From the NCBI GenBank assembly GCA_936924635.1, contig CAKZHP010000114.1, forward strand, positions 1-53,781: 53,781 nt of DNA, read 5' to 3'. Shown here one piece after another: positions 43,246 through 52,112 of this stretch. Every line of letters begins with the position of its first letter. Position 1 is the first letter of the stretch. The notes beneath the pieces are model-generated. The model had not been told where the DNA came from. It searched no databases and worked only from the letters and a program-made list of their open reading frames with translations. The DNA comes from an uncultured Propionibacteriaceae bacterium (GTDB lineage: Bacteria > Actinomycetota > Actinomycetes > Propionibacteriales > Propionibacteriaceae). Made by a program: the position numbers and the translations under genes.

Positions 43246-45831
43246 TCAGCCCTCGGCCGGCACCAGGTCGAGCGAGACCTCCAGCGGTCCGTCGCCCGGG
43301 GTCCAGGACACGTCGCCGGTGAGGCGCCCGACGGCGCGCAGGTCGGCCTCGAGGGTACGCAGCCGTGCCATCTGCTCGGCCGGGCCGCTGAACGTGGCCC
43401 GCGACGCCTCGGTCTTCATCGACACCTTGGCCGTCGACTTGGCGCCTCGCACGGCGACCAGGGCAGCGGCGAGGTCGTCGAGCAGCACCGGGTCGCCCTC
43501 GTCAGACAGCTCGGTCGCCACCGGCCAGGCCGCTCGGTGCACGGACGTGCCGTGCGTCCAGGACCAGACCTCCTCGGTGACGAACGGGAGGTACGGGGCG
43601 AACAGCCGCAGCAGCACGTCGAGCGCCACCCCGAGCGCGGCCCGGGCCGACGCGGCACCCGTCTCCGACCCTGCGTACGCACGCTCCTTGACGAGCTCCA
43701 AGTAGTCGTCGCAGAAGGTCCAGAAGAAGCGCTCGGTCGCCTCCAGCGCATCGGTGTACTCGAACGTCTCCAGCGCGCTGGTCGCGGTCTCCACCACCTG
43801 CCGCAGCCGGGCCAGCATGGCCAGGTCGACGGGCTCGGTCACCGCGCTCGCGTCGGGCACCACGTCGCCGGCGATGCCCAGCACGAACTTGGAGGCGTTG
43901 AGCACCTTCATGGCGAGGCGCCGGCCGACCTTCATCTGGGTCTCGTCGAAGGGGGAGTCCGTGCCCGGGCGGGCCATGGCGGCGCGCCAGCGGACCGCGT
44001 CTGCGCCGTACTTGCTCAGGATCTCCGTCGGCACGATGGCGTTGCCGGTCGACTTGCCCATCTTCTTGCGGTCGGGATCGACCACGAAGCCCGAGATCGT
44101 GGCGCGCCGCCACGGCACGGTGTCGAACTCGAAGTGCGAGCGCACCACGCGGCTGAACAACCAGGTGCGGATGATGTCGTGGGCCTGCGGCGCCACATCC
44201 ATCGGGAACACCAGGTCGAACAGCTCCGGGTCGCGTCCCCAGCCGCCCGCGATCCACGGGGTCAGCGAGGAGGTGGCCCAGGTGTCCATCACGTCCTTGT
44301 CGGCCGTGAAGCCGCCCGGCTGGTCGCGCTGCTCGGCGGCGTAGCCGGGAGGGCACGCCGTCATCGGGTCGACGGGCAGCGTGTCCTCGGCCGCCACGAT
44401 GGGGTTCTCCCAGTCCGGCTCGCCGTCGGTGTCGAGGGCGTACCAGACCGGGAACGGCACCCCGAAGAACCGCTGGCGGCTGATGAGCCAGTCACCCGAG
44501 AGGCCCTTCACCCAGTCGTCGTAGCGGTGCTGCATGTGCGCGGGCGACCAGGCCATCTCCTGGCCGCGCTCGATGAGGCGCTGCTTGAGCGACTCGTCGC
44601 GGCCACCGTTGGTGACGTACCACTGCCGGGTCGCCACGATCTCGAGCGGCTTGTCGCCCTTCTCGTAGAAGTTCACGTTGCGGGTGGTCGGCTTCGGCTC
44701 GCCGTCGAGGTCGCCGGAGGCGCGCAGCAGCGACACGGTCGCCTCGCGCGCGGAGAAGGTGGTCTTGCCGGCCAGCTCCGCGTACGGCTCGGTGGTGACG
44801 AGCCACTCGGGGGTCTCGGCCTGCAGGCGGCCGTCGCGCTGCACCACGGTGCGGGTCGGCAGCTGCAGGTCGCGCCACCAGGTGACGTCGGTGAGGTCGC
44901 CGAACGTGCAGCACATCGCGATGCCGGCGCCCTTGTCGCGCTCGGCCGCGGGGTGCGCGAGGACCGGGATCTCCACGTCGAACAGCGGCGAGGTCACGGT
45001 GGTGCCGAACAGGTGCTGGTAGCGCTCGTCGTCGGGGTGAGCGATCAGGGCGCACACGCTCACCAGCAGCTCGGGACGGGTGGTCTCGATGTACACGGTC
45101 TCGCCGCCGGGGCGGTGGAACGCGACCCGGTGGTACGCGCCGGGGTAGTCACGTGCCTGCAGCTCGGCCTGCGCGACGGCGGTCTGGAAGGTGGTGTCCC
45201 ACAGCGTCGGGGCGTACGAGAGGTAGGCCTCCCCGCGCTGCTGGTTGCGCACGAACGCCCGCTGCGACACCTCGATGGTCTCTGGCGAGATGGTGGTGTA
45301 GAGGAGGCTCCAGTCGACCGAGAGGCCGAGCTCGCGCCACAGGTCCTCGAACGCCCGCTCGTCCACCTGCGTCAGCTCTTCGCAGAGCTCGATGAAGTTC
45401 TGCCGGCTGATCGGCACCTGGCGCTTCGGGTCCGGCTTGGCGGGCGGCGTGAACTCCGGGTCGTACGGGACCGTGGGGTCGCACCGCACGCCGTAGAAGA
45501 CCTGCACGCGGCGCTCGGTGGGCAGGCCGTTGTCGTCCCAGCCCATCGGGTAGAACACCTGCTTGCCGCACATGCGCTGGTAGCGGGCGATCACGTCGGT
45601 GTGGGTGTAGCTGAACACGTGGCCCACGTGGAGCGAGCCCGACACGGTGGGGGGCGGGGTGTCGATGGAGAACACCTGGTCGCGGGAGGCGGGCCGCTCG
45701 AACGCGTACGTGTTCTGCTCCCGCCAGCGCCCGGCCCAGGCCGGCTCCAGACCTTCCAGCACCGGCCGCTCGGGTACGCCTCGCCCCACCGTGGTCGGCG
45801 TGGGCTGAGGCGTGCGAGCGGTGTCGGTCAT
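43246..45831 (-). CDS. valS: valyl-tRNA synthetase
   Basis: An 861-residue class I synthetase that charges tRNA-Val. HVGH (residues 68-71) is the HIGH motif, and the second signature reads KMGKS near residue 590 instead of KMSKS. The editing domain carries the TTRPELL segment near residue 257. The length and lack of a long C-terminal coiled coil fit the shorter ValRS type seen in many actinobacteria. It lies in the conserved valS-folC neighbourhood, although here a thiol-redox operon separates the two genes. Confidence 0.96.
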   Translation of the reverse strand: MTDTARTPQPTPTTVGRGVPERPVLEGLEPAWAGRWREQNTYAFERPASRDQVFSIDTPPPTVSGSLHVGHVFSYTHTDVIARYQRMCGKQVFYPMGWDDNGLPTERRVQVFYGVRCDPTVPYDPEFTPPAKPDPKRQVPISRQNFIELCEELTQVDERAFEDLWRELGLSVDWSLLYTTISPETIEVSQRAFVRNQQRGEAYLSYAPTLWDTTFQTAVAQAELQARDYPGAYHRVAFHRPGGETVYIETTRPELLVSVCALIAHPDDERYQHLFGTTVTSPLFDVEIPVLAHPAAERDKGAGIAMCCTFGDLTDVTWWRDLQLPTRTVVQRDGRLQAETPEWLVTTEPYAELAGKTTFSAREATVSLLRASGDLDGEPKPTTRNVNFYEKGDKPLEIVATRQWYVTNGGRDESLKQRLIERGQEMAWSPAHMQHRYDDWVKGLSGDWLISRQRFFGVPFPVWYALDTDGEPDWENPIVAAEDTLPVDPMTACPPGYAAEQRDQPGGFTADKDVMDTWATSSLTPWIAGGWGRDPELFDLVFPMDVAPQAHDIIRTWLFSRVVRSHFEFDTVPWRRATISGFVVDPDRKKMGKSTGNAIVPTEILSKYGADAVRWRAAMARPGTDSPFDETQMKVGRRLAMKVLNASKFVLGIAGDVVPDASAVTEPVDLAMLARLRQVVETATSALETFEYTDALEATERFFWTFCDDYLELVKERAYAGSETGAASARAALGVALDVLLRLFAPYLPFVTEEVWSWTHGTSVHRAAWPVATELSDEGDPVLLDDLAAALVAVRGAKSTAKVSMKTEASRATFSGPAEQMARLRTLEADLRAVGRLTGDVSWTPGDGPLEVSLDLVPAEG

Positions 45832-45877
45832 GCGCCGAATCCTACGGAAGCCACGCTGGGGTGGGCGAACCTGTCCG

Positions 45878-46882
45878 TCAGCGGGGGAGCACCGAGTCCA
45901 GGCTCGCTGGGTCGTTCAGGTTCAGCCGGCCGGTGACGTCCTGCCCGTCCACCCGCAGCGTCGGCGTGCTGGAGATCCCGGTCGCCTTGCCGGCCACCAT
46001 GGTGACGAAGGGCAGGGTGCTGCGCTGGTCGTAGCACTTCTGGAACGCCGTCAGGTCCGTGCCGCCGATGCCGGCCGACGCAGGGAAGTCCTGGCGCAGC
46101 TGGGTGCTGCCGAAGCCGTCCCCCTCCCGCGCAGGCTGGTTCTGGAAGATCGTGTCGTGCATGTCGGCGTAGTGCCCCACGGTGTCGGCGCAGGCCGCGG
46201 CCACCGCCGCCCGTGTGGAGCTGTCGTTGCCGAGGCTCTTCTCCACGAAGGTCACCGCCTTGATCTCCAGCTGGTAGCGGCCCTGCTCGGCGCCCTCTCG
46301 GAGCGCGCGGAAGAAGGCGGCGTTGAAGCGCCCGCACGGAGGGCACTGGTAGTCGGTGTAGAGCGTCACCGTCCTGGGGCTGCTGGAGGAGCCCAGCAGG
46401 ATGCCGCTGCGGTCGGCGTTCGCATGGGGCGGGGTGCTGTCGCCGGCCCGGGAACCGGGCAGGGACCCGTTGGTCCTCAGCAGCACGAACGCCCCGGCAG
46501 CCGCGAGCAGGGACAGGGCGGCCACGGCGACGAGGATGACCACGAGGGCCGGGTTCGAGCGGGACGGCGACGGGGTGTACGCGGGCAGGCTGGGTGGACC
46601 GTACGGAAGAGTCCCGCACGAGCCAGGCGGAGCGCCGCGGAGGCTGGTCTGCGGAGGGTACGGGGTGCTGGGCTGCGTCGGGATGCCACCGTACGGGCCG
46701 GGCTGGGCGGATGCGCCGTAGGGGCCCGGCTGGGCAGATGCGCCGTACGGGCCGGGCTGACCGTACGGGCTCGGTCCCGGCCCGTACGCACCGGGGTGCT
46801 GGGGTGCTGGGCCGCCGGCGGCCTCACCGCCGTGGGGCTGCCCGTACGGACCCGGCATCCGCGGTCGCGAGGAATCGGTCAC
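45878..46882 (-). CDS. membrane-anchored DsbA-like thioredoxin-fold protein (CPPC)
   Basis: A 334-residue protein with a long Pro/Gly/Tyr-rich cytoplasmic N-terminus (residues 1-108, including a tandem QPGPYGASA repeat), one membrane segment (about 110-134) and an extracytoplasmic DsbA/thioredoxin-4 domain. The active site is Cys180-Pro-Pro-Cys183. A further Cys pair (in AACAD and KCYD) may form a second disulfide, as in DsbA relatives. It lies 31 bases after a paralogue and is probably the third gene of the same operon. The role is likely disulfide formation or repair outside the membrane. Confidence 0.88.
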   Translation of the reverse strand: MTDSSRPRMPGPYGQPHGGEAAGGPAPQHPGAYGPGPSPYGQPGPYGASAQPGPYGASAQPGPYGGIPTQPSTPYPPQTSLRGAPPGSCGTLPYGPPSLPAYTPSPSRSNPALVVILVAVAALSLLAAAGAFVLLRTNGSLPGSRAGDSTPPHANADRSGILLGSSSSPRTVTLYTDYQCPPCGRFNAAFFRALREGAEQGRYQLEIKAVTFVEKSLGNDSSTRAAVAAACADTVGHYADMHDTIFQNQPAREGDGFGSTQLRQDFPASAGIGGTDLTAFQKCYDQRSTLPFVTMVAGKATGISSTPTLRVDGQDVTGRLNLNDPASLDSVLPR

Positions 46883-46913
46883 GATGCTCGTCCCGGTGGG
46901 TAGACCCGTTGGC

Positions 46914-47825
46914 TCAGGAGCCGGTCAGGAACTTGTCGATCGAAGAGGGGTCGGCCGGGTTGAGCTGCTGGGTGATGTCCTTGCCGTTCAGCATGTACGT
47001 GGGGGTGCCGTTGACCCCCGCGCGCCCGGCTGCCGCATCGACGCCGCTGACGAACATCAGGGTCGCTCGCTGGTCGTAGCAGCGCTGGAAGCCGACGAGC
47101 TTCTCACCGCTCAGGCCGACCTGGACCGGCAACGTGTCCCGCAGCAGCGTGTCGGTGTAGCCGACGCCCTCCTGCTTGGGCTGGTTGTCGAAGACGGCGT
47201 CGTGGTAGGCGACGTACACACCGGCGTTGTCCGCGCAGGCAGCGGCCACCGCGGCCCGCTTCGACGCGTCGTTGCCGAGGTTCCCGTCGAGGAAGCTCAT
47301 GGTGCGCAGCTCGAGCTGGATCTTGCCCGCCTCGGCCGCAGCGTTCACCTTGTCGGCGAACGCGGTGTGGTACTGCTTGCAGCCCGGGCACTGGAAGTCC
47401 TCGTACAGCACCAGCAGGGGAGCGCCCGACCTGGCCTTGCCGGGGTTGGCGAGGATGCCGGACCGGTCGCCGTTGGCGTGCGGCGGCACCGAGTTGGTCG
47501 CCCCGATGCGGTCCTTGAACGTGTAGAAGGCCCAGACCAGGGCGCCGAGCAGCACCACGATCCCGACGATCCAGGCGCCGAGCCGCATCTGGCGACGGCG
47601 CCGGGCCGCCTGCAGCTCGCGCTCGCGCTGCAGCCGCAGCTCCTCGCGGCGGCTCTGCTTCGCCGAGCCGTCACCGGCCGCGTTGGCCTTGCGACCCCGC
47701 ACGCTCGAGGTGGTCGACGACCCTGCGGCCGTCCTGGCCTCGGCCGACGATGTGGTGGCGTCCTTGCCGGCGGTGGTCTTGCTGGTGGTCTTCCCCGGGG
47801 GGCGCTTGGGCTGGGGCTTGCTCAT
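46914..47825 (-). CDS. membrane-anchored DsbA-like thioredoxin-fold protein (CPGC)
   Basis: A 303-residue paralogue of the next gene. A Lys/Arg-rich N-terminus with a charged helix (about residues 57-80), one membrane segment (83-103) and a DsbA-like domain with Cys146-Pro-Gly-Cys149, plus the AACAD and RCYD cysteines and the cis-Pro region NGTPTYMLNG. The ATG shares a base with the stop of the MauE-like gene before it. With MauE it likely forms a redox pair in which the membrane protein re-oxidises or reduces the DsbA domain. Confidence 0.9.
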   Translation of the reverse strand: MSKPQPKRPPGKTTSKTTAGKDATTSSAEARTAAGSSTTSSVRGRKANAAGDGSAKQSRREELRLQRERELQAARRRRQMRLGAWIVGIVVLLGALVWAFYTFKDRIGATNSVPPHANGDRSGILANPGKARSGAPLLVLYEDFQCPGCKQYHTAFADKVNAAAEAGKIQLELRTMSFLDGNLGNDASKRAAVAAACADNAGVYVAYHDAVFDNQPKQEGVGYTDTLLRDTLPVQVGLSGEKLVGFQRCYDQRATLMFVSGVDAAAGRAGVNGTPTYMLNGKDITQQLNPADPSSIDKFLTGS

Positions 47826-48373
47826 CAGTCTTCCTCGTCCAGGTCGTCGTCGGAGACGCTGACGGGCGGGAACAACCGCGCCTCCAGCGAGAGGGGGGTG
47901 GCGGGTCGCCAGACCAGCCAGAGGCCGAGCAGGAGCAGCCCGACGTCGCGGGCGATCTCCCAGGGGTACTTCTTGACCGCTTCGGCGAGCGCGATCTCAC
48001 CACCGCCGCCGAAGCAGCCGCAGTCGAGAGAGAGGCCACGGGCCCAGGCCGAGGCGATGCCGATGATGAAGGCCATCATCAGCAGCGACCCGACCGCGGC
48101 CGCCGCGCGCGTGAACAGGCCCACGACGAGGAGGGCGCCAGTCACCACCTCGACGATCGGCAGGGCGTAGCCGACGGCCACCGCGACGTCGTACGGGAGG
48201 ATCTTGTAGGCCCGCACCGCGAGTGCGCTGCCAGGCAGGTTGGGCAGCTTCATGGCGCCGGCCACCAGGAGCACCCCGCCGAGCACCAGGCGCGCCACGA
48301 TCCCGACGACGTCGGGCCAGGTCAGGCGGCCTGCGGCCGGGACGGCCAGGCCTGATCGGAGCACGGTGGACAC
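47825..48373 (-). CDS. MauE/DoxX-family membrane redox protein
   Basis: A 182-residue protein with four predicted membrane helices (about residues 23-42, 66-86, 92-110, 135-155) of the MauE/DoxX family. The conserved motif LDCGCFGGGGE with Cys118 and Cys120 faces the electron-transfer side. MauE-type proteins commonly pair with thioredoxin-fold partners, as here. The GTG at 48373 was chosen because TATACT lies exactly six bases upstream, a leaderless start; the other GTG is 9 bases downstream. It is divergent from folC. Confidence 0.85.
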   Translation of the reverse strand: MSTVLRSGLAVPAAGRLTWPDVVGIVARLVLGGVLLVAGAMKLPNLPGSALAVRAYKILPYDVAVAVGYALPIVEVVTGALLVVGLFTRAAAAVGSLLMMAFIIGIASAWARGLSLDCGCFGGGGEIALAEAVKKYPWEIARDVGLLLLGLWLVWRPATPLSLEARLFPPVSVSDDDLDEED

Positions 48374-48379
48374 GGCGGC

Positions 48380-48385
48380 AGTATA
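48380..48385 (-). promoter_or_regulatory. leaderless -10 box of the MauE-DsbA operon
   Basis: TATACT on the minus strand, six bases before the GTG at 48373. No clear -35 box is seen at the expected distance. Confidence 0.55.
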
Positions 48386-48464
48386 GTCGGGTCGCCCGCA
48401 CGACCTCGCGACGCGCGGCGCGGGCGTCCTCGACCGTCCTCGCGCACCTATGCTCGGCAGCACC

Positions 48465-49916
48465 ATGACCGACACCCACAGATCCGTCGTCGCCGACCTG
48501 CGGCGCCGCCAGCCGGAGAGCGAGATCGGGCCCTCCCTGGCGCGCATCCAGGCGCTGGTCGACCTGCTCGGAGACCCGCACCGCAGCGCGCCGGTGATCC
48601 ACGTCACCGGGACCAACGGCAAGGGATCGACGGCCACGATGATCGACGCCCTGCTGAGAGCACAGGGCCTGCGCACCGGCCGGTACGCGTCGCCCCACCT
48701 CGTCGACGTCACCGAGCGCATCAGCGTGGACGGCCGGCCGGTGAGCGAGGAGGTCTTCGACGAGGCCTGGGAGCAGATCAGGCCGTACGTGGAGATGGTG
48801 GACGAGCAGCGGATCGACGGCATCGCGATGACGTTCTTCGAGGTCGTGACGGGTCTGGCGTTCGCGATCTTCGCCGACGCCCCGGTCGACGTCGTGGTGC
48901 TGGAGGTCGGCATGGGCGGGGCCTGGGACGCGACCAACGTCGCCGACGCCGACGTCGCGGTGGTCACCCCGATCAGCCTGGACCACACCGAGTACCTGGG
49001 TGACACCCTCGCGGAGATCGCCGCCGAGAAGGCCGGGATCATCAAGCCGGGCAGCGTCGCGGTGCTCGCGGGCCAGGCTCCCCAGGCGGCGCAGGCGCTG
49101 GTCGCCCGGTGCGCCGAGGTTGGGGCGCTGGTGGAGCGTGAGGGCGTGGACTTCGGTCTCGTGGAGCGCACACCGGCGGTGGGCGGGCAGATGGTCCGCC
49201 TCGACGCCGCCGACGGGGTGCTCGACGACGTGCACCTGCCCCTCTACGGCGCTCACATGGCTCGCAACGCCGCCCTGGCCCTGGCCGCGGTGGAGGCATT
49301 CGACGGTGGGCGCGGGCTGTCGCACGACGTGGTCTCCGCCGGCCTGGGCGACGTGGTGGCGCCGGCGCGTACGGAGCGGGTACGTACCTCGCCTGCGGTG
49401 GTGCTCGACACCGCGCACAACCCGGCCGCGGTGCGGGCGGCCCTCGACGCGGTCGTGGAGGCGTACGCTTTTGCACCACTCGTCGCGGTGGTGGGCATGA
49501 TGGCCGACAAGGACGTCCTGGCAGCGCTGCAGGAGCTGGAGGGCGACGTCGACACCCTCGTGGCGACCCAGGCGTCCGGGTCGAGGGCCATGTCGGCGGG
49601 CCAGCTCGCCGAGCTGGCCGTGAGCGTGCTGGGGGAGGAGCGCGTGCACGTCCGCGCCGACCTGGCCGGGGCGATCGAGACGGCCGTGTCTCTCGCCGAC
49701 GACGCCGGGCCGACGGCCGGCGTGCTGGTGATCGGCTCGGCGGCGCTCGCAGGCGAGGCCAGGGCGTTGCTGGTGACCGGGGACCAGGAGACGGCTGAGG
49801 CCGACGAATCCGACGACGACCTGACGGTCGAGGACACCGACGACCAGGACACCTGGGACGTGCCGGACGAGCCCGATGCCGACCGCTTCGCGGGCCGGGA
49901 GTGGGACGGCCGATGA
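48465..49916 (+). CDS. folC: folylpolyglutamate / dihydrofolate synthase
   Basis: A 483-residue Mur-ligase-type enzyme that adds glutamate to dihydropteroate or tetrahydrofolate. The ATP loop HVTGTNGKGST is at residues 46-56, the second signature ISLDHTEYLGDTLAEIAAEKAGIIK near 169-193, and the ligase C-terminal domain starts around 310 (DTAHNPAA). An acidic tail of about 35 residues ends the protein. ATGs at 48450 and 48465 are both possible; a TATGCT box at 48449-48454 favours 48465. Its stop overlaps the DUF4233 gene. Confidence 0.94.
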   Translation: MTDTHRSVVADLRRRQPESEIGPSLARIQALVDLLGDPHRSAPVIHVTGTNGKGSTATMIDALLRAQGLRTGRYASPHLVDVTERISVDGRPVSEEVFDEAWEQIRPYVEMVDEQRIDGIAMTFFEVVTGLAFAIFADAPVDVVVLEVGMGGAWDATNVADADVAVVTPISLDHTEYLGDTLAEIAAEKAGIIKPGSVAVLAGQAPQAAQALVARCAEVGALVEREGVDFGLVERTPAVGGQMVRLDAADGVLDDVHLPLYGAHMARNAALALAAVEAFDGGRGLSHDVVSAGLGDVVAPARTERVRTSPAVVLDTAHNPAAVRAALDAVVEAYAFAPLVAVVGMMADKDVLAALQELEGDVDTLVATQASGSRAMSAGQLAELAVSVLGEERVHVRADLAGAIETAVSLADDAGPTAGVLVIGSAALAGEARALLVTGDQETAEADESDDDLTVEDTDDQDTWDVPDEPDADRFAGREWDGR

Positions 49917-50263
49917 CGCTGCCGCCCGGCAACCCCATGACGCGGGTGCTGTCGACCCTGCTGATCCTCGAGGTGATCGTGTTCGGCCTGGCGATCCCAG
50001 GGATGATCCAGGTCAGCGGACGCTCCGTGGGCGTGTCGTTGGCCGCCGCCGGGGGAGCGATCCTGCTGGCGCTGCTCGCCGCCAGCCTGCTGCGGCGGGG
50101 CGCCGCCGGCTTCCTGCTGGGGCACCTCACCCAGGTGGTGGGCGTGCTGCTCGGCCTGCTGACTCCCTATCAGTACGCGGTCGGGGGCCTGTTCGCGATC
50201 CTGTGGGTGGTGAGCTTCGTGCTGGGCAAGCGCCTCGACGCCGCGGCGGCCGCCCGGGGCTGA
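49913..50263 (+). CDS. DUF4233 membrane protein
   Basis: A 116-residue protein with four membrane helices, the small DUF4233 family that sits between folC and ndk across actinobacteria. The start overlaps the folC stop (ATGA). A conserved glycine-rich second helix and a helix-ending GHLTQ segment are visible. No function is known; the strict gene order suggests co-expression with folC. Confidence 0.85.
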   Translation: MTLPPGNPMTRVLSTLLILEVIVFGLAIPGMIQVSGRSVGVSLAAAGGAILLALLAASLLRRGAAGFLLGHLTQVVGVLLGLLTPYQYAVGGLFAILWVVSFVLGKRLDAAAAARG

Positions 50264-50302
50264 GCTGGCTCGACCCGCCGCGGGTCTGTCGGAGCCGGTC
50301 GG

Positions 50303-50315
50303 TAGAGTCCACACC
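50303..50315 (+). promoter_or_regulatory. leaderless promoter of ndk
   Basis: TAGAGT at 50303-50308, seven bases, then the ATG at 50316. Confidence 0.5.
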
Positions 50316-50726
50316 ATGACCGAACGCACCTTCGTCCTCATCAAGCCCGACGCCGTCGCGCGGGGCCTGACCGGCCGCGTGCTGGACCGCTACCTGGCCA
50401 AGGGGCTCACGCTCGTGGCGATGGAGATGCGCACCGCGACAGGGGAGCAGGCCGACGCGCACTACGCCGACCACCTGCAGCAGGCGTGGTACCCGCCGCT
50501 GCGCGCCTTCGTCACCTCCGGGCCGCTGGTCGCGCTGGTGCTGGAGGGCGACCGGGCCATCGAGACGGTCCGCACCCTGAACGGCAAGACCGACGGTGTC
50601 GCGGCGGCTCCCGGGTCGATCCGGGGTGACTGGTCGCTGTCCAACCGCGAGAACCTGGTGCACGGCTCCGACTCCGCCGAGTCGGCCGCCCGGGAGATCG
50701 CCCTCTGGTTCCCAGGCCTGGCATGA
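50316..50726 (+). CDS. ndk: nucleoside diphosphate kinase
   Basis: A 136-residue kinase that passes the gamma phosphate between nucleoside triphosphates and diphosphates through a phospho-histidine. The catalytic His116 is in NLVHGSDS, and the N-terminal FVLIKPDAV and central IRGDW segments bind the nucleotide. It is the usual neighbour of folC and DUF4233. Its stop overlaps the next start by four bases. Confidence 0.97.
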   Translation: MTERTFVLIKPDAVARGLTGRVLDRYLAKGLTLVAMEMRTATGEQADAHYADHLQQAWYPPLRAFVTSGPLVALVLEGDRAIETVRTLNGKTDGVAAAPGSIRGDWSLSNRENLVHGSDSAESAAREIALWFPGLA

Positions 50727-52066
50727 CCGAGTCGCGCCCCGGTGACTCCGGGTACGGGTCGTCGGCCCCTCCCGGGGCGTACGGAGAGGTGCCCGCGCAG
50801 GGTGCCGTGCCCGCAGGGGTGCCCGCGCCGGGAGCGGGGCGCGGGGGAGTGCCGGGTGCCGGGTACGGGGACGCGCCGCTGCCAGGCGGGGCCAACCCAG
50901 ACACCTTGGGCGGGACGGGGAGCGCGGACGGTCCCGCCCCTGGGGTGTACGGGACCCTCGCGGGCCAGGAGGCGCCTCCTGCGGCAGGGGGAGCGGGGTG
51001 GCCAGCCACCACCGAGGGCCCCGCGGGGGGACCCGGCGTCCCGCCGCCCGCGGGGAGGCTGGTCTACGCGCTGCCTGGTCAGGGACGGCCCGTCCCGCCG
51101 GTGCTGCCGGTGGTCGAGACGCCGTACCACATGTTCAACCGGGCCCCCGCGAACAAGTGGTGGAAGGGTCTGCTCGCTCTGCTGCTGTTCGCCGCGACCT
51201 GGGTGGTGGCGTCGACGGTCGTCGTCGGCGTGTACTTCCTCTACGAGGCAGCGAACAATCCCGCCATCCTGGAAGAGCTGAGCAGGGGCGAGCTGAACCT
51301 GACGTTCACCCCGGGCCTGTACCTGGCGAACAACCTCACCATCGTGGCCATGATCCCTGCGGCCTACCTGTCGCACTGGGCCTGCACCGGTCAGCGCCCG
51401 CGGTGGTTGTCGTCGGTGGTGGGCGGCCTCCGGTGGGGCTGGCTGCTGCGCTGCGTCGCCGCGACGACGGTCCTGTACCTGGTCCTCAACGGAGTGTCCC
51501 TGCTGGTCTCCGGCCTCCCGACCCTGGAGTGGCGGTCGTCGTCGGTGTTCATGATCGTCTCGATCCTCCTCACCACTCCGCTCCAGGCCGCGGGCGAGGA
51601 GATCGGGCTGCGGGGTCTCGGCAACCGCGCGATCGCCTCCTGGTTCAGCAGCCCTCAGGTCGCCTGGTGGGTCGGGGCCGTGGTCACCAGCCTGGTGTTC
51701 GCGAGCCTCCATCTCGCCAGCAACGTCGCCCTCAACGTCTTCTACTTCTCCTTCGGCATGGTCAGCTGCTGGCTGGTCCGGATCAGCGGCGGCCTGGAGG
51801 CCTCGATCGCCTTCCACGTGGTCAACAACATGGTCGCGTCGTGGGTGCTGCCGTTCACGGACATCTCGCACATGATGGATCGCGGAGCCGGGGCCGTGAC
51901 GGTCGCAGACGGCATCCAGACGTTCGCGGCGGTGCTGCTGGCACCGCTCGTCCTGTGGCTCCTGGTCCGCCGGGAGAAGCCGGTGAACGTCGGGCCGCCC
52001 GGCGTCGCTGGCGCCGGTCCCAGCTCCGCGGCGGGGTCTGGCCCGGCGATTTCCGTCGCTCCCTGA
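50723..52066 (+). CDS. CPBP-family intramembrane metalloprotease
   Basis: A 447-residue protein with a long Gly/Pro/Ala-rich, probably disordered N-terminus (residues 1-125), then about seven membrane helices. The CPBP (Rce1/Abi) active-site motifs are present: Glu292-Glu293-x3-Arg297, then FASLH and FHVVNN. Such proteases cut membrane proteins or, in bacteria, process secreted peptides and bacteriocin-related substrates; the target is unknown. The ATGA overlap with ndk indicates co-translation. Its Pro/Gly-rich head resembles that of the CPPC DsbA-like protein at 45878. Confidence 0.87.
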   Translation: MTESRPGDSGYGSSAPPGAYGEVPAQGAVPAGVPAPGAGRGGVPGAGYGDAPLPGGANPDTLGGTGSADGPAPGVYGTLAGQEAPPAAGGAGWPATTEGPAGGPGVPPPAGRLVYALPGQGRPVPPVLPVVETPYHMFNRAPANKWWKGLLALLLFAATWVVASTVVVGVYFLYEAANNPAILEELSRGELNLTFTPGLYLANNLTIVAMIPAAYLSHWACTGQRPRWLSSVVGGLRWGWLLRCVAATTVLYLVLNGVSLLVSGLPTLEWRSSSVFMIVSILLTTPLQAAGEEIGLRGLGNRAIASWFSSPQVAWWVGAVVTSLVFASLHLASNVALNVFYFSFGMVSCWLVRISGGLEASIAFHVVNNMVASWVLPFTDISHMMDRGAGAVTVADGIQTFAAVLLAPLVLWLLVRREKPVNVGPPGVAGAGPSSAAGSGPAISVAP

Positions 52067-52112
52067 GCTCGGCAAGAATGACGGCACAGGCACTGTAGGA
52101 GAGGTGGTCGAC

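Noticed and set aside
44041..44064. KMGKS in place of KMSKS in valS as a sign of a defective synthetase
   Set aside because: The Lys residues are kept and the substitution of Ser by Gly is tolerated in class I synthetases; the gene is otherwise complete and must be essential.
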